From Galerina marginata (lineage: Eukaryota > Basidiomycota > Agaricomycetes > Agaricales > Galerinaceae): a DNA stretch of 64,000 nucleotides. Where the stretch lies: contig JAECYW010000027.1 in the NCBI GenBank assembly GCA_023014335.1, positions 558,001 to 622,000 on the forward strand, in the 5' to 3' direction. Position 1 is the stretch's first letter. Every line of letters starts with the position of its first letter. The position numbers and the translations under genes are program-made. Of the stretch, positions 25,161 to 36,019 are shown piece after piece. Below the pieces are notes generated by a model, which saw nothing but the letters and a program-made list of their open reading frames with translations, ran no database searches and had not been told where the DNA came from.

Positions 25161-26110
25161 TTCGAACACATAGGGAAGCTACATTGTAGCGAATGTATCG
25201 GTCCATTGAACGTTTACAATGTGCCGACTGTATCGAGGTCAATGAATTCAATGAACGGTCACCTACCACATAAACGGCTTCAGCGCAACCAGACGGGCCC
25301 TTTCGGCCACAAAACTGGGGCCGCTCGGCGTTGCTCGTCTCACGGCATCGGCAAGTATAGATTTTCAAATTCTCTCAGGGAACTATTAGTCCTTCGGCCT
25401 ACATAGTATAATGTCCTAGTATTTATAATGTAGTTATTTAAAAAGAATAAACCGAGTAAGTGTGCCAGCATCATGAGTGAGAACTTGAAGAGGCTTCGGC
25501 TTCGGCATTGGCAATAATCAGCATTGTCAACCTGCTCAATTTTTCAGTGGACTGTGGCTACATTATAGCATGGGCATGTAATATATATTAAAAGTTATTG
25601 AATTGTAGCTACAAAGCGTCGTAACTTTGAGCAAAATTGGCTTCGGCTTCGGCTTGGCACCTAGGAAAATGCAAGTATGTCAACCAACACAGGATACAAG
25701 TTAGGGTACAGGTAAGATTCTCGGCTTTGGCACTGGCATCGGCTTCATACTCGGACAATTGGCCAGCTGTGACTCCGAATCATGACTACGGCTTCGGCTA
25801 CGGGTAGGTGCTGAGATACCTGCGGGTTCGGCATACCCAAAAAATGTCACGGGAAAGGGAATGGGAACGAGTTGTACACTGATAAACTTCAAAGCAAGCC
25901 AAGGAACACATTTTTTGAGCCATAATTGAATGAGTTATGGCCAATTTTGTGAAATTCATCGAAATCGGCAATAACTGATTCAGCTCTCAACCCTTTGGCT
26001 GGTCTCGGGCTCATTTTGACGGGTAAACCTGTGCCAGTAGCCATTGTTATTTCCGGCATTGTCAAATGCCTGTTTACCCAGCAAATGTCGGCTTCGGCTT
26101 CGGCTTCGGC
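25161..26110. repeat. Left arm of a 2.5 kb inverted repeat
   Basis: About 950 bp that is almost perfectly the reverse complement of 26709-27660. Conceptual translations of matching stretches are identical over dozens of residues, for example 25701-25892 against 26928-27119. The arm begins TTCGAACACATAGGG and ends in a GGCTTC hexamer run. Inside it, a ~320 bp unit starting CTACGGGTAGGTGCTGAGAT begins near 25798. Confidence 0.9.
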
Positions 26111-26708
26111 ATCGGCTACGGGTAGGTGCTGAGATACCCGCGGGTTCGGCATACCCAAAACAATTCACGGGAAAGGAAACGGGAACGACTCGCATACTAA
26201 TAACCTTCAAAACAAGCTCAAGAATACTTTTTTTGAGCCAGAATTGAATGAGTTACGGCCAATTTTGTGAAATTCGTCGAAATCGGCAATAACTCATTCA
26301 GTTCTCAACCATTTTGGCTGGTCTTGGGCTCGTTTTTACGGGTAAACCCATGCCATTTTCGGCGTTGTCAAATACCCAGTTGCCCAAAAAATATCGGCTT
26401 CGGGGCATCGGCTTCAGCCAATCAGCCAGTGTGCAAATCACGGCTACGGCTTCGGCTATGGGTAGGCGCTGAGATATCTGCGGGTTCGGCATACCCAAAA
26501 ATTGTCACGGGAAAGGGAACGGAAACAACTCGCATACTTATAACCTTCAAAACAAGCCAAAGAACACATTTTTTGAGCCAGAATTGAATGAGTTACGGCC
26601 AATTTTGTGAAATTCATCGAAATTGGCAATAACTCATTCAGTCCTCAACCATTTTGTCTGCTCTCGGGCTCATAGTAAGAAAACCTTCATTTGGAATGCC
26701 TATGCTGA
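26111..26708. repeat. Loop of the inverted repeat: direct copies of the ~320 bp unit
   Basis: The unit CTA(C/T)GGGTAGG(T/C)GCTGAGAT...TACCCAAAA...AATTGAATGAGTTA(C/T)GGCCAATTTTGTGAAATTC starts near 25798, 26115 and 26455. This gives three direct tandem copies, one in the left arm and two in the loop, each ending in GGCTTCGGC hexamers. No real coding region: the arginine/serine and EAEAEA frames follow from the hexamer. Confidence 0.8.
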
Positions 26709-27660
26709 GGCCGAAGCCGAAGCCGAAGCCAACATTTGCTGGGTAAACAGGCATTTGACAATGCCGGAAATAACAATGGCTACTGGCACAGGTTTACCCG
26801 TCAAAATGAGCCCGAGACCAGCCAAAGGGTTGAGAGCTGAATCAGTTATTGCCGATTTCGATGAATTTCACAAAATTGGCCATAACTCATTCAATTATGG
26901 CTCAAAAAATGTGTTCCTTGGCTTGCTTTGAAGTTTATCAGTGTACAACTCGTTCCCATTCCCTTTCCCGTGACATTTTTTGGGTATGCCGAACCCGCAG
27001 GTATCTCAGCACCTACCCGTAGCCGAAGCCGTAGTCATGATTCGGAGTCACAGCTGGCCAATTGTCCGAGTATGAAGCCGATGCCAGTGCCAAAGCCGAG
27101 AATCTTACCTGTACCCTAACTTGTATCCTGTGTTGGTTGACATACTTGCATTTTCCTAGGTGCCAAGCCGAAGCCGAAGCCAATTTTGCTCAAAGTTACG
27201 ACGCTTTGTAGCTACAATTCAATAACTTTTAATATATATTACATGCCCATGCTATAATGTAGCCGCAGTCCACTGAAAAATTGAGCAGGTTGACAATGCT
27301 GATTATTGCCAATGCCGAAGCCGAAGCCTCTTCAAGTTCTCACTCATGATGCTGGCACACTTACTCGGTTCATTCTTTTTAAATAACTACATTATAAATA
27401 CTAGGACATTATACTATGTAGGCCGAAGGACTAATAGTTCCCTGAGAGAATTTGAAAATCTATACTTGCCGATGCCGTGAGACGAGCAACGCCGAGCGGC
27501 CCCAGTTTTGTGGCCGAAAGGGCCCGTCTGGTTGCGCCGAAGCCGTTTATGTGGTAGGTGACCGTTCATTGAATTCATTGACCTCAATACAGTCGGCACA
27601 TTGTAAACGTTCAATGGACCGATACATTCGCTACAATGTAGCTTCCCTATGTGATTCGAA
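26709..27660. repeat. Right arm of a 2.5 kb inverted repeat
   Basis: Reverse complement of 25161-26110 with only scattered differences. It ends CCCTATGTGATTCGAA at 27660. Flanks differ immediately outside both arms, and no target-site duplication was recognised. Confidence 0.9.
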
Positions 27661-28570
27661 ATCATGTCAAGGGACTTACTTCCCAATCGAATCCTAACGA
27701 TGTGAAAGATCAATAACGCGACTTGTGAATTCACAGTTCGCCAGTGAGCGCTTACAAAAGATGGAGTAGACCATAGTACCTTCCCATCAAGTACAGGAAT
27801 TTTGGGATAGACCATTTATTCCTGAAAGGCGATGAGTAGGCAAATCAAAGTAAATGTTCAATAAAGACCTCCAAATATATTTCACCTAGAATAGATTCAT
27901 AGATTAGAACGGCCGCTCATCGAGTAGTTAGACTAGATGAACCCACTTCATCAGAAAGGGTCATGCAGACATCGTAAAGAAGAAAGGTCACTGCCGCAGC
28001 TGCACTGGAATTTTAGCCACTGTGTCGTTTATTGATTTCCCGGTTTATACCTAGCGAGTAGTTCGCATTTTGGGCTAGCATGAGTGCTTTGAACAGGACC
28101 CCGAGGGCTGGATTGGAGGGTACGCTTGCGCCCATGATTCAGAGCGCAGGAAGAGATGAAAGGCGCTGACAAGATTGCCCAGTATTTTAAACCCTAGGTA
28201 AACTTCCAAATGAAAGGCACGTGTTCCTTCGTTCCTGGCCGTCGGTAGTGGGCTGCGGGCATGATACTTACTCTCACCTGATACACAGGGTCGACTGGGT
28301 CGACCTCGACTCGACGAGAAATCGTAGCTGATGGCATCGATCACGGGTGAAAGAACAGCATTTGAGATGGGGCCTCACAATCTCAAAATCTCAATAGAGA
28401 ACGTCAAATCCCATCATCGTTTGGTGTCCACCGCATAGGTTATAAATGTGTTTCATTAGAAACTTCTCCTTTTAATTATCCAGTACTCGGTTGTTGAAAC
28501 TTGATAGTGTTCTGTCCGGCAGGTGGACCCAGTCTGGTTTCTTTGGTGTTTCTTTCTGTTCAATCATTTA
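27661..28570. other. Intergenic, about 900 bp
   Basis: No gene, RNA or repeat recognised between the inverted repeat and the first copy of the tRNA-array spacer element. Confidence 0.4.
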
Positions 28571-28575
28571 AGTGG

Positions 28576-28850
28576 ATGCCTCAGTCGTCGAGCTGGGCCA
28601 CGAGGCCATCGTCACACAAACCTTACACACAACCGACGTAAACTCGGGCTGACATTTCCTCGGGGTCATGAAACAACGTACATAATGTTTCAGAAGATTT
28701 GAAAAGAAAGTCCGATTGACAGCATACGTATTGCATAGGTGTTGCGCGTGAATCATCACTGTGGTCGTCTAGCTGGATTAAGCGCCCATTGGGGAGCAAG
28801 CTGATGGTGTATTGGAGATGTGAATCCCACCAGGTGTCGAGTTTAAACTT
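28576..28850 (+). repeat. tRNA-array spacer element, copy 1
   Basis: Contains the two conserved blocks of the element: CGAGCTGGGCCACGAGGCCA at the left, and GTCGTCTAGCTGGATTAAGC followed by GCCCATTGGGG at the right, then ACCAGGTGTCGAGTTTAAAC. It is the same family as the copies at 32700, 34870, 37295, 38520, 39545, 40225 and 47540. Confidence 0.65.
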
Positions 28851-28957
28851 GAAGTAGCAAGTGCTATAGAGAAAGCGATACGGGCTAAAGCGTCATAGTA
28901 GACGAAAGGCGGGTAAACGGCGCGATTAAAACGTGAATTCAAGTACATAAGACCTGC

Positions 28958-29125
28958 AACTTTGACTGCGCTCTCAGCTTGCGCGTCATGAGGGTGTTAG
29001 CTAGCTCAGATTATTTTATATGAGGTGCGATGCAGCAGAGCGAGGTGGGCGAAAGTGCGAAGCACTTTCCCGACACAAGCTCTCGGATCCTGACCTCCAC
29101 AGGGTGTCCGAACAAACGCTGCGAT
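28958..29125. repeat. 168 bp direct repeat, copy 1
   Basis: Apparently identical to 29517-29684. It begins AACTTTGACTGCGCTCTCAG and ends AACAAACGCTGCGAT. It is found nowhere else in the window. Confidence 0.9.
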
Positions 29126-29314
29126 GGGTGGGAGGGTTGAACCACTCCATGCAGCACAACAGATGTAACTGGTTAAACCAAGTAATAGATTTTCCCTGTG
29201 TCAATTAGAATACGAGAGCCTGTGCCGAAATAAAGCAATTAGCAGTGTAAGAATCTTGCATGGAGCAGCGAAGGAATAATGATTCGAGCTGGTGAAAAGG
29301 GTGCGGAGGGCGGG

Positions 29315-29518
29315 TGAAAAACAAGAAAAAGGTGCATAGATGCACCTGAGAAGGCGACGGCGCGTCTCGCCCAAATCTCGACGCGGCGGAGAGAAGGACA
29401 AGGGCCAACTCATCAATGTTTGGAACAGTTGATGAGTCGGTCTTTGTCACGTGCTTTCCGCTTGTTCAAAGTCGGAATTCTAATCTAAGCTTGTTCCTCG
29501 CTAAGACGAGAATGTAAA
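29315..29518. repeat. 204 bp direct repeat, copy 1
   Basis: Apparently identical to 32129-32332, beginning TGAAAAACAAGAAAAAGGTG and ending GACGAGAATGTAAA. It abuts the second 168 bp repeat at 29517. Confidence 0.9.
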
Positions 29519-29684
29519 CTTTGACTGCGCTCTCAGCTTGCGCGTCATGAGGGTGTTAGCTAGCTCAGATTATTTTATATGAGGTGCGATGCAGCAGAGC
29601 GAGGTGGGCGAAAGTGCGAAGCACTTTCCCGACACAAGCTCTCGGATCCTGACCTCCACAGGGTGTCCGAACAAACGCTGCGAT
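29517..29684. repeat. 168 bp direct repeat, copy 2
   Basis: Second copy of 28958-29125. It overlaps the end of the 204 bp repeat by two bases, so the two repeats were joined in one event. Confidence 0.9.
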
Positions 29685-29689
29685 ACCCA

Positions 29690-31440
29690 ATTATTAGGAG
29701 CCTGGCGACGCATTGGAGCGTGCGAGGATACCCAAATATTAGGAGGCAGGCTAAAAACCAAAATTATGAAGTCAGGAAATTAGAATCACAAACCAGATGA
29801 GGCCTATATTCTCAATATATTATGTCCAGTATTAGTCCAGTAACTTGAAGGAGTACGAGTTTTGTTGAAGAATAGTGTCAAGATGGCGAGTGTCCACTTG
29901 GTGGGAAGAGAAAATATAGCTTTCGAGGAGATCATTGCAGTAGCAATTCAAATATATATCCGGGGCAGTCTTGGGCACCCATAGACGGCCCACTGGCAGC
30001 AGATTTGGGGTTTGTTGCAGATGCAGGGGAAACACAAATTGACATTAGCGTCCGAGGCGTCAGCTAGAGGATCGGTTCCGGCATTGGAGCAATTGCCATA
30101 GCTGGAATGGACTACTATCTGTCAGTTTTAGGCAGAAAATTGTCACTGTAAAAGGAGTATGGAAGATCATAGATGCAAGGCACCCGGCAGGTTCTAGTCA
30201 TGGGACATTTTGATTACAGTCTTTCGAAATCATCAAAGGAAAATAGCTGGAAAACGTAACTCTGGATAAATTCGTTCCATGCACCGTTTATGAAGCAGCA
30301 ACCCCGAGATTCCGCGTAAGTTTCAGCGGAAGTACTGAGGCGGTCGGAAGGATGCAGATTGCTGTTCCATAGGAGGCGCCGTGCTCAACATTGGTTATTA
30401 CAAGATGAAGTATCGCAGAGAACGATGTGCAGATTATCCAGACGCCAATAGCAACGCTGACAGGTAGGCGTCATCATTTTGAATCATGAGGGCAAGCGCG
30501 CCTTGGGCGCTTGAGAGTCTTGGATTGAACGAACAGCGGCTCGGAGTCCAGGAGCGAGTAATTATAGCCCAATAGATATTACCGAGCAATGAAGTCAACA
30601 TCAAATCTAAAGAGGTTGGGAGCATTTTCCAGTTGAACTCCCAGACCTAGATTATGACAAGGCTTTGTTCATCTGTGATAGAGGCAGTCGTATGGTCAAT
30701 GTATTTGAGCAGGTTTTACACTGGGCGGAAAAACACTTGGGTCACATCACAATTTTCATGATAAGAAAGAGAATGGAAGCAGCGACGTTGGCACAAGGTT
30801 TGATGGGGGGGGGATGCAGAATTCTCTACCCAAAACAACGCTAGTGACAATGGTCAGGTATGATGCAGGAGGTATTTCACCACGAAATCCGGTGAACCTC
30901 TTTCAGCGCTGCGGCGCATACCTTTGTTCGGTGCTAAATTCTACCGCAGAGTAAAAGGCTGCAATTTTGTAGTCTTCCAATCGAGCGTAGACTTACAGTC
31001 GGCGGTCGCACGTCCTCGGTTATCGTCTAGATGGTGTTGGCGCCCGATGAGTAGTCAAACATTCTTCAATGGTGTTCGCCTGCACCCAGACCAGGTATTT
31101 AACGTCTTCAAACGCATACTATTACGTGAAGGCCGAAGGAAACCTAGAAGATGCGAAATGATGCAGCTAAAAATTATGCCAGTTTGAGATACGACGACGT
31201 CAATAACTTCAATTTCAAATATGTATTACAACGAGGAAAGTCGGGCTTTCCTCGATGCCTAACTATGACTTCGATGCCGCAGGCCCGTTCAACGCCAGAG
31301 TAGTAGTCAAAGACGGAACGGTAATCAAAGCGTTGAACAGTGACCCCATTAACAGAGGTTAGTAGCGAGCCCGACGACCTGTCGGTAATTGCACCACCGC
31401 ATAAGAATGGCTTCGTCAAGGATACGCGACGCGAGAGGCG
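29690..31440. other. Gene-poor stretch, about 1.75 kb
   Basis: A short direct repeat (GATACCCAA, T/A, TATTAGGAG) occurs at about 29682 and 29728. Otherwise no gene, RNA or known element is supported. The ORFs present are short and not convincing. Confidence 0.4.
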
Positions 31441-31446
31441 GAACAC

Positions 31447-31612
31447 GTTAGTGGTGCATGAGCGTGGTGCATGATGCGTGGTGCATGATGCGTGGTGCAT
31501 GGTGCGTGATGCAGGTGAATGGTGCGTGGTGCGTGGTGCAATGGTGCGTGGTGCGTGGTGCAATGGTGCGTGGTGCATGGTGCATGGTGCGTGGTGCGTG
31601 ATGTGGGGTGGT
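31447..31612. repeat. Heptamer minisatellite (GTGGTGC/ATGGTGC)
   Basis: About 165 bp made mainly of 7 bp units GTGGTGC and ATGGTGC with small variants (GTGATGC). A frame read through it on the minus strand gives HHAPRT-type peptides, which follow from the repeat. Confidence 0.85.
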
Positions 31613-31639
31613 GGTGCATTGGTGCTCAGCTTGGGAACA

Positions 31640-32264
31640 ATCATCCCATTGGAATACGGGGCATCCACTACCACTACTGTGGGCAACAAGATAGACTCGG
31701 ACATGATGATGCGGATGCGTGCTGCGGATGCATGACAGAAGTGAGGGAGCATGACCGGCTCGACAGCGAGGGTCCGCGCCGTCGAGGGAAGGTCTCCCTT
31801 TGGAAATGGTGCACGAGGAACTCCTCATTGATTGCAGTTTCCTCAGGTCCAATTCGAGGCCGGCTCCAGTCCTGAGTGCGCATCGCGATCTTCGAACATA
31901 TCCATGGGGGAGGTTCCGAGGGCCAAGTCTGTGAGTGCAGACTCTACAAAGAAAAGCACCTGAGGGGAATCTAAAGAGTGAGTAAAGGTGAATAGGCGAC
32001 GCATCTGTGGATTCCCAAATTCTAGGAGCCAATTCAGCCAGCGAAGTCGCCTGTCCATCGCCATCTGGGTAGCCGCCGCTTTCGACGTGTTCTTGAGTTC
32101 GGATGCGAAAAAGGTGCCAGAAAGCGAATGAAAAACAAGAAAAAGGTGCATAGATGCACCTGAGAAGGCGACGGCGCGTCTCGCCCAAATCTCGACGCGG
32201 CGGAGAGAAGGACAAGGGCCAACTCATCAATGTTTGGAACAGTTGATGAGTCGGTCTTTGTCAC
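31640..32264 (-). CDS. Doubtful hypothetical gene start within the 204 bp duplication
   Basis: On the minus strand an ATG at 32264 opens MTKTDSSTVPNIDELALVLL and runs to a possible donor after PSPSQ. A possible second exon reads MAMDRRLRWLNWLLEFGNPQ. Further open stretches (IMSESILLPTVVVVDAPYSN) run toward the minisatellite. The splicing is not resolved and no family is recognised. The same start is copied at 29450 inside the other 204 bp repeat, where it leads nowhere. Treat as a candidate only. Confidence 0.2.
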
Positions 32265-32332
32265 GTGCTTTCCGCTTGTTCAAAGTCGGAATTCTAATCT
32301 AAGCTTGTTCCTCGCTAAGACGAGAATGTAAA
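32129..32332. repeat. 204 bp direct repeat, copy 2
   Basis: Second copy of 29315-29518. The 2.6 kb between the two copies is a possible inserted or duplicated segment. Confidence 0.9.
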
Positions 32333-32416
32333 TGAACGAGGATTTCAGGTCACGCATGCTTTGGGAAAACCAGAATGCAAGCAGAAAAAAGTTATCTCTT
32401 CGATCGCAATGGGGAA

Positions 32417-32490
32417 TGGCCAACTTCGGGATCGAACCGAAGACATTCGCGTTATTAGCACGACGCTATAACCAACTAAGCCAGTCGGCC
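32417..32490 (-). tRNA. tRNA-Ile(AAU), possibly degenerate
   Basis: 74 nt cloverleaf, same body as the other array members, with anticodon loop CTAATAA. The D stem has a mismatch (GCTT against TAGC), and the variable region reads AATGTC instead of AAGGTC. The gene may be inactive. A TTTTTT terminator lies about 30 nt downstream on the minus strand (near 32387). Confidence 0.75.
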
Positions 32491-32699
32491 GGTAGGAAGA
32501 CAAGCATCGCGGACGCTGTGCGGAGTACTTAATCAATTACGGCAGGACACGCCTTCCAAAAAGGCTGGGCAGCTTAGTTGATACATAGTCGGAAAGAAAA
32601 AAAGGCACGCTATTTACATTACAGGCTACAGGTGTGAGTAATCATTTTATCTCAACGCGCAGAGAAGAGAAAGAAGTAATGCAGTCGAATCAAGAGAAA

Positions 32700-32900
32700 A
32701 CCCTGTGCGAGCTGGGCACGAGGCTACGTCACACCAAATTTAAGAGTGGCTTGACACACGTTATGGCTTTAGAAGATCTGGCACGAGTTACATAAAGTCC
32801 AATTCCTTGTTGACAGCATATGTATTGCACCGGAAATAAGCGCCGATGGTGGCCTGAGACGACGGTGTATCGAAATTTGACGCTCTAGCCAGCTGAGCCA
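32700..32900 (+). repeat. tRNA-array spacer element, copy 2
   Basis: GAGCTGGGCACGAGGCTACG at the left, GGAAATAAGCGCCGATGGTG at the right. The hairpin after AAATAAGC is retained (GCC-GATGGT-GGC). Confidence 0.6.
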
Positions 32901-33175
32901 GCTGGCTGATGGTGTTTCGAACCCCGCGGTTGCTGCCAGCTACGTGTGATCCCCATAAAAAACGGTTAATATGGAATTGTCTTGTGAATGCACTTCATTC
33001 CAGGAAAATGAACGACGCCACAAAACTCAGAAAACCGACGAGGTTAGAAGGTGTTGTATAACGATGCATTAGATTTCAAGTTTTGTCTGAGCTAAGCCGG
33101 TACAGAAAGACGTATTGTGCGGCAGTGCCAATTTGTCAAAGCTCATGCTCCACATGAAGTTCTACCAACGTCCGA

Positions 33176-33704
33176 TTACAAGTTGATGTTGACCGGAGTG
33201 CAACCGAGAGCGACAACTCCTTCTAATAACGACGAAAATAACCATCAGGAATGTTCGTGTCAGATAGGGAAAAATTACTGCTTACTGAACGAGTTGTTGG
33301 TGCAGCAAACGGGCTGGGCAGAGCTTTAGAAGGGAAAATGTCAGGTCGTCGCGATTTGAATGCAACTTCGAGAATACATACCAAGAGTTGCCTCCAGCAC
33401 CGATGACGGTGATAGGGGTGCAGGTAACGCCAACCAGGCCGGTAACGGTGCTGGCGACGATGCCCAAAAGTCCGAAAAGAGTAGTAAGAGACGAGCTGCT
33501 GGCGTCTTGTACACTGTCGCCTATTACACCAGAACCTGGTTAACGATGCACTCCACATGAAATGGTTGAGTGAGACTTACAGCACTGGAGGTCGCCAGTG
33601 TTGCATTGGCTGGCCGGGGGTGCGTCGCCCCAACGACGGACGGGGGCGACTGTGGCAGCAGCAAGGGTTGCGAAAGTGAGAGCGGAGAGAACTTTGAACT
33701 GCAT
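33176..33704 (-). CDS. Class I hydrophobin, copy 1
   Basis: 115 aa from four exons (33704-33581, 33520-33382, 33323-33286, 33222-33176), in frame at every junction. A signal peptide ([19 protein letters not shown]) precedes the eight-cysteine hydrophobin pattern: [40 protein letters not shown] and [11 protein letters not shown]. Class I hydrophobins are secreted, self-assemble at air-water interfaces and coat hyphae and fruit bodies. Exon sizes 2-4 (139, 38 and 47 nt) are the same as in the paralogue at 59031-59575, which lies 25 kb away on the other strand and shares its promoter sequence. The gene looks intact. Confidence 0.92.
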
Positions 33705-33766
33705 GATGAAGATGTTGGTAGTACTTGAGGGTGCTCGAGTGAAGAATATTCGTCGAGTTCCAAGGG

Positions 33767-33774
33767 CTTTTATA
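33767..33774 (-). promoter_or_regulatory. TATA box of hydrophobin copy 1
   Basis: TATAAAAG on the minus strand, 63 bp before the ATG. The stretch between carries CGAGCACCCTCAAGTACTAC, also present before the hydrophobin at 59031. Confidence 0.6.
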
Positions 33775-34608
33775 CCTGGAGGCCTCGACGAAAAATGTTC
33801 AAGTCGAGCCATATGTACGTCATTGTTTTCGAAATAAAAGATATATTGACGTTGAAACGGAACGGCGGTCGAAGTGGGTCCCGCAAGCCATTGGAGTGCG
33901 ACCAAAGGACGTCAATTGAGGAGTGGGATCCTTGTTCTGTGCGAACCCCGCTCAGCGCTGCGAAGGAATAGAATTTGTCAGACAGTTTGAAGCTGAAGGA
34001 GCCGTTGAAGGGCTGCCAGCGAGATAGTAGGCAATAATAACTGCAAAGCTTCAAGCTTGTTGTTTTCGAGGTTTTGACAGGCTAGAATTGTTCAGAATAG
34101 ACCATTCCGGAGATGTTATGCCTTATCACAAAACGGTGAAAGAGTGGTCTTAACTGAAGCAGGGACGGGCACTCATCGACCTCAAGGCTGACAGGTAATT
34201 CAATGTTGTCGACGGCGCGGAAACACATCCCGTCAGACGATCCACGGTGTGAGAGGAATACGACGTCATAACAGGTTAAATTCCTGCTCCTGTCATCATT
34301 ATCAGCCTGTAATCATCAAGGAAAGGGGACGGGTACGCAATCCACGCTGGCAACATTAGGCGGTATATTGAATTCTGAACTGACGTCAAGTATTGCTTCG
34401 GACAATGTTGAATAAAGCGAAAACTTGCCAGGTATTGAATGAAGCCTGGATTGACACGCTCGGTCAATTAGTAATAACCTAGTCGGCACTTAGTAATCGA
34501 AGGCAGTTTGTGATGAACGTGAAGAACGAGTATGTATGGATCAGGCTTTGACAAAAATAGGAAACAGCGGGAAAAAAATACGAAAAATTCAGAGGCTCAG
34601 CCTTTACA
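33775..34608. other. Upstream region of hydrophobin copy 1, about 830 bp
   Basis: No gene or RNA recognised. The tRNA array resumes at 34610. Confidence 0.4.
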
Positions 34609-34609
34609 G

Positions 34610-34683
34610 TGGCCAACTTCGGGATCGAACCGAAGACCTTCGTGTTATTAGCACGACGCTCTAACCAGCTGAGCTAGTCGGCC
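34610..34683 (-). tRNA. tRNA-Ile(AAU)
   Basis: 74 nt. Acceptor stem GGCCGAC/GTTGGCC plus A, D stem GCTC/GAGC, anticodon stem TCGTG/CACGA around CTAATAA, T arm TTCGGTTCGATCCCGAA. All stems pair. A TTTTTTT run lies about 40 nt downstream on the minus strand. Confidence 0.93.
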
Positions 34684-34869
34684 GATAGTATCTTGAATCT
34701 CGGTCGCTGTGCGCTGTGCTTGAGTTACACCCGAAAAGATGGATTGGCTGACAATCAGAGAGAGAGTGATGAAGGGTTCGAAAGGGCCACTTTAGAGTAC
34801 AGGAGGGAGTTGGCTGTTTAGTTCTTCATGCAGAAAAGAGAAGAGGAGAGAGCCTAGGAAGAGGCACAA

Positions 34870-35290
34870 GTACAAATCGTTCGTGGTCGATAATGATATT
34901 GCATGTCTCCAACTGGAGATAAGCGCCCTCTGGCGCCAAGACAATGTGGTATTGTTCTCCGCTGGACGTCGTGCTTAGACCCGAAATAGCTCATAACATA
35001 ACGCTGTGCAGTTCGCATTGGACAACATGGGCCAGTGAAACGTACACTTGGAAGATTTTGAAGTTTGAACCGATCTTGAGTACGTCTCGACGATGTTTAG
35101 CACAGCGGAAACTTGCCTGCTGTTGAAAGAAGTTGAGATTGATTTACAAGTTCAATTAATAGCCGCCCAATGCAAATCGACTCGTGATAGACAAAAGCAA
35201 TTGGGAACGGATATCGGAACGGGCCCCATAGTTGTTAATTCGAGTAAAACAGTCCGCAATGCACCCAGCTGTCAATTCATACTTCGCAAA
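34870..35290 (+). repeat. tRNA-array spacer element, copy 3 (right block) and flanking spacer
   Basis: GGAGATAAGCGCCCTCTGGC keeps the hairpin (GGCGCC-type stem). The following spacer (GTTTAGCACAGCGGAAACTT, AAAGAAGTTGAGATTGA) is shared with 47750-47830, outside the array. Confidence 0.55.
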
Positions 35291-35330
35291 AAATGAAAAG
35301 CAAGAAAAAATAATCACAGAAACTTTTAAC

Positions 35331-35404
35331 TAGCCAACTTGGGGATCGAACCCAAGATCTTCGTGTTATGAGCACGATGCTCTAACCAGCTGAGCCAGTT
35401 GGCT
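35331..35404 (-). tRNA. tRNA with CAU anticodon (Met by anticodon) on an Ile-like body
   Basis: 74 nt. Acceptor stem AGCCAAC/GTTGGCT plus A, anticodon loop CTCATAA (CAU), T arm TTGGGTTCGATCCCCAA. All stems pair. The D arm, anticodon stem and overall body are very close to the neighbouring Ile(AAU) genes. Terminator TTTTTT lies about 20 nt downstream. Confidence 0.9.
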
Positions 35405-35690
35405 GGTGGTGTGCTGAACCTCGCGGTTGCTGCCTGCTAGGTGTGCGGTGTATTTACATAAATTATTTACGTACAGCAGGACACGCCTTCGAAAATGACT
35501 CGGAGCTCTGAGGGCTCTGCCAGTGAGGGATAAAACGAGCCTGAGGATTAAGAAGCATTTAAAAAGGGCTGTATTAAGGAGAATGAGACACGAACGACTT
35601 GCAACGAATGAGGCGTAAAGGTCATACCCCGTCAAAATTAGAAAAAACCGGATTGTAAGCCGAAAAAAAATTAACACCAGAGTAACGTAG

Positions 35691-35764
35691 TGGCCAACTT
35701 CGGGGTCGAACCGAAGACCTTCGTGTTATTAGCACGACGCTCTAACCAACTGAGCCAGTCGGCC
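35691..35764 (-). tRNA. tRNA-Ile(AAU)
   Basis: 74 nt, all stems paired, loop CTAATAA, T arm TTCGGTTCGACCCCGAA. A TTTTTTTT run lies about 20 nt downstream on the minus strand. Confidence 0.93.
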
Positions 35765-36019
35765 GGTAGGAGCTTGAGTTGGCCCCTCGCGGACGCTGTG
35801 CGCTGTGCTTAAAATAAATTTTATGGAGGCGCGCGTTCCAAAAAGGGCGGAGTGCTCCAGCCAGTCGAAAAAGCAAAAAGGCGAGGAAGGATGCCATATA
35901 TTACAGGGAATGAATCATTCGTTTACTATACATGCAAAGTCAATAGGAAGGGAGAAACTATCGAGCCCAACCCGAGAACCAGTACTAACCCATCTCCCTC
36001 CTTCCCCGTGTTCCACTCT

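Noticed and set aside
26100..26110. Telomere-like repeat from the GGCTTC hexamer
   Set aside because: The fungal telomere unit is TTAGGG or similar. This hexamer differs and sits inside the contig with genes on both sides.
25701..27119. Open frames with Arg/Ser, EAEAEA and PTRSRS repeats in the inverted repeat
   Set aside because: They appear in both arms as mirror images and follow from the GGCTTC hexamer. There is no start context, splice pattern or family match.
29415..29450. TTGATGAGTCGG as part of a hammerhead ribozyme core
   Set aside because: No matching CGAAAC segment or stems were found around it.
31416..32230. Long minus-strand frames with HHAPRT repeats
   Set aside because: They are translations of a 7 bp minisatellite in several frames at once.
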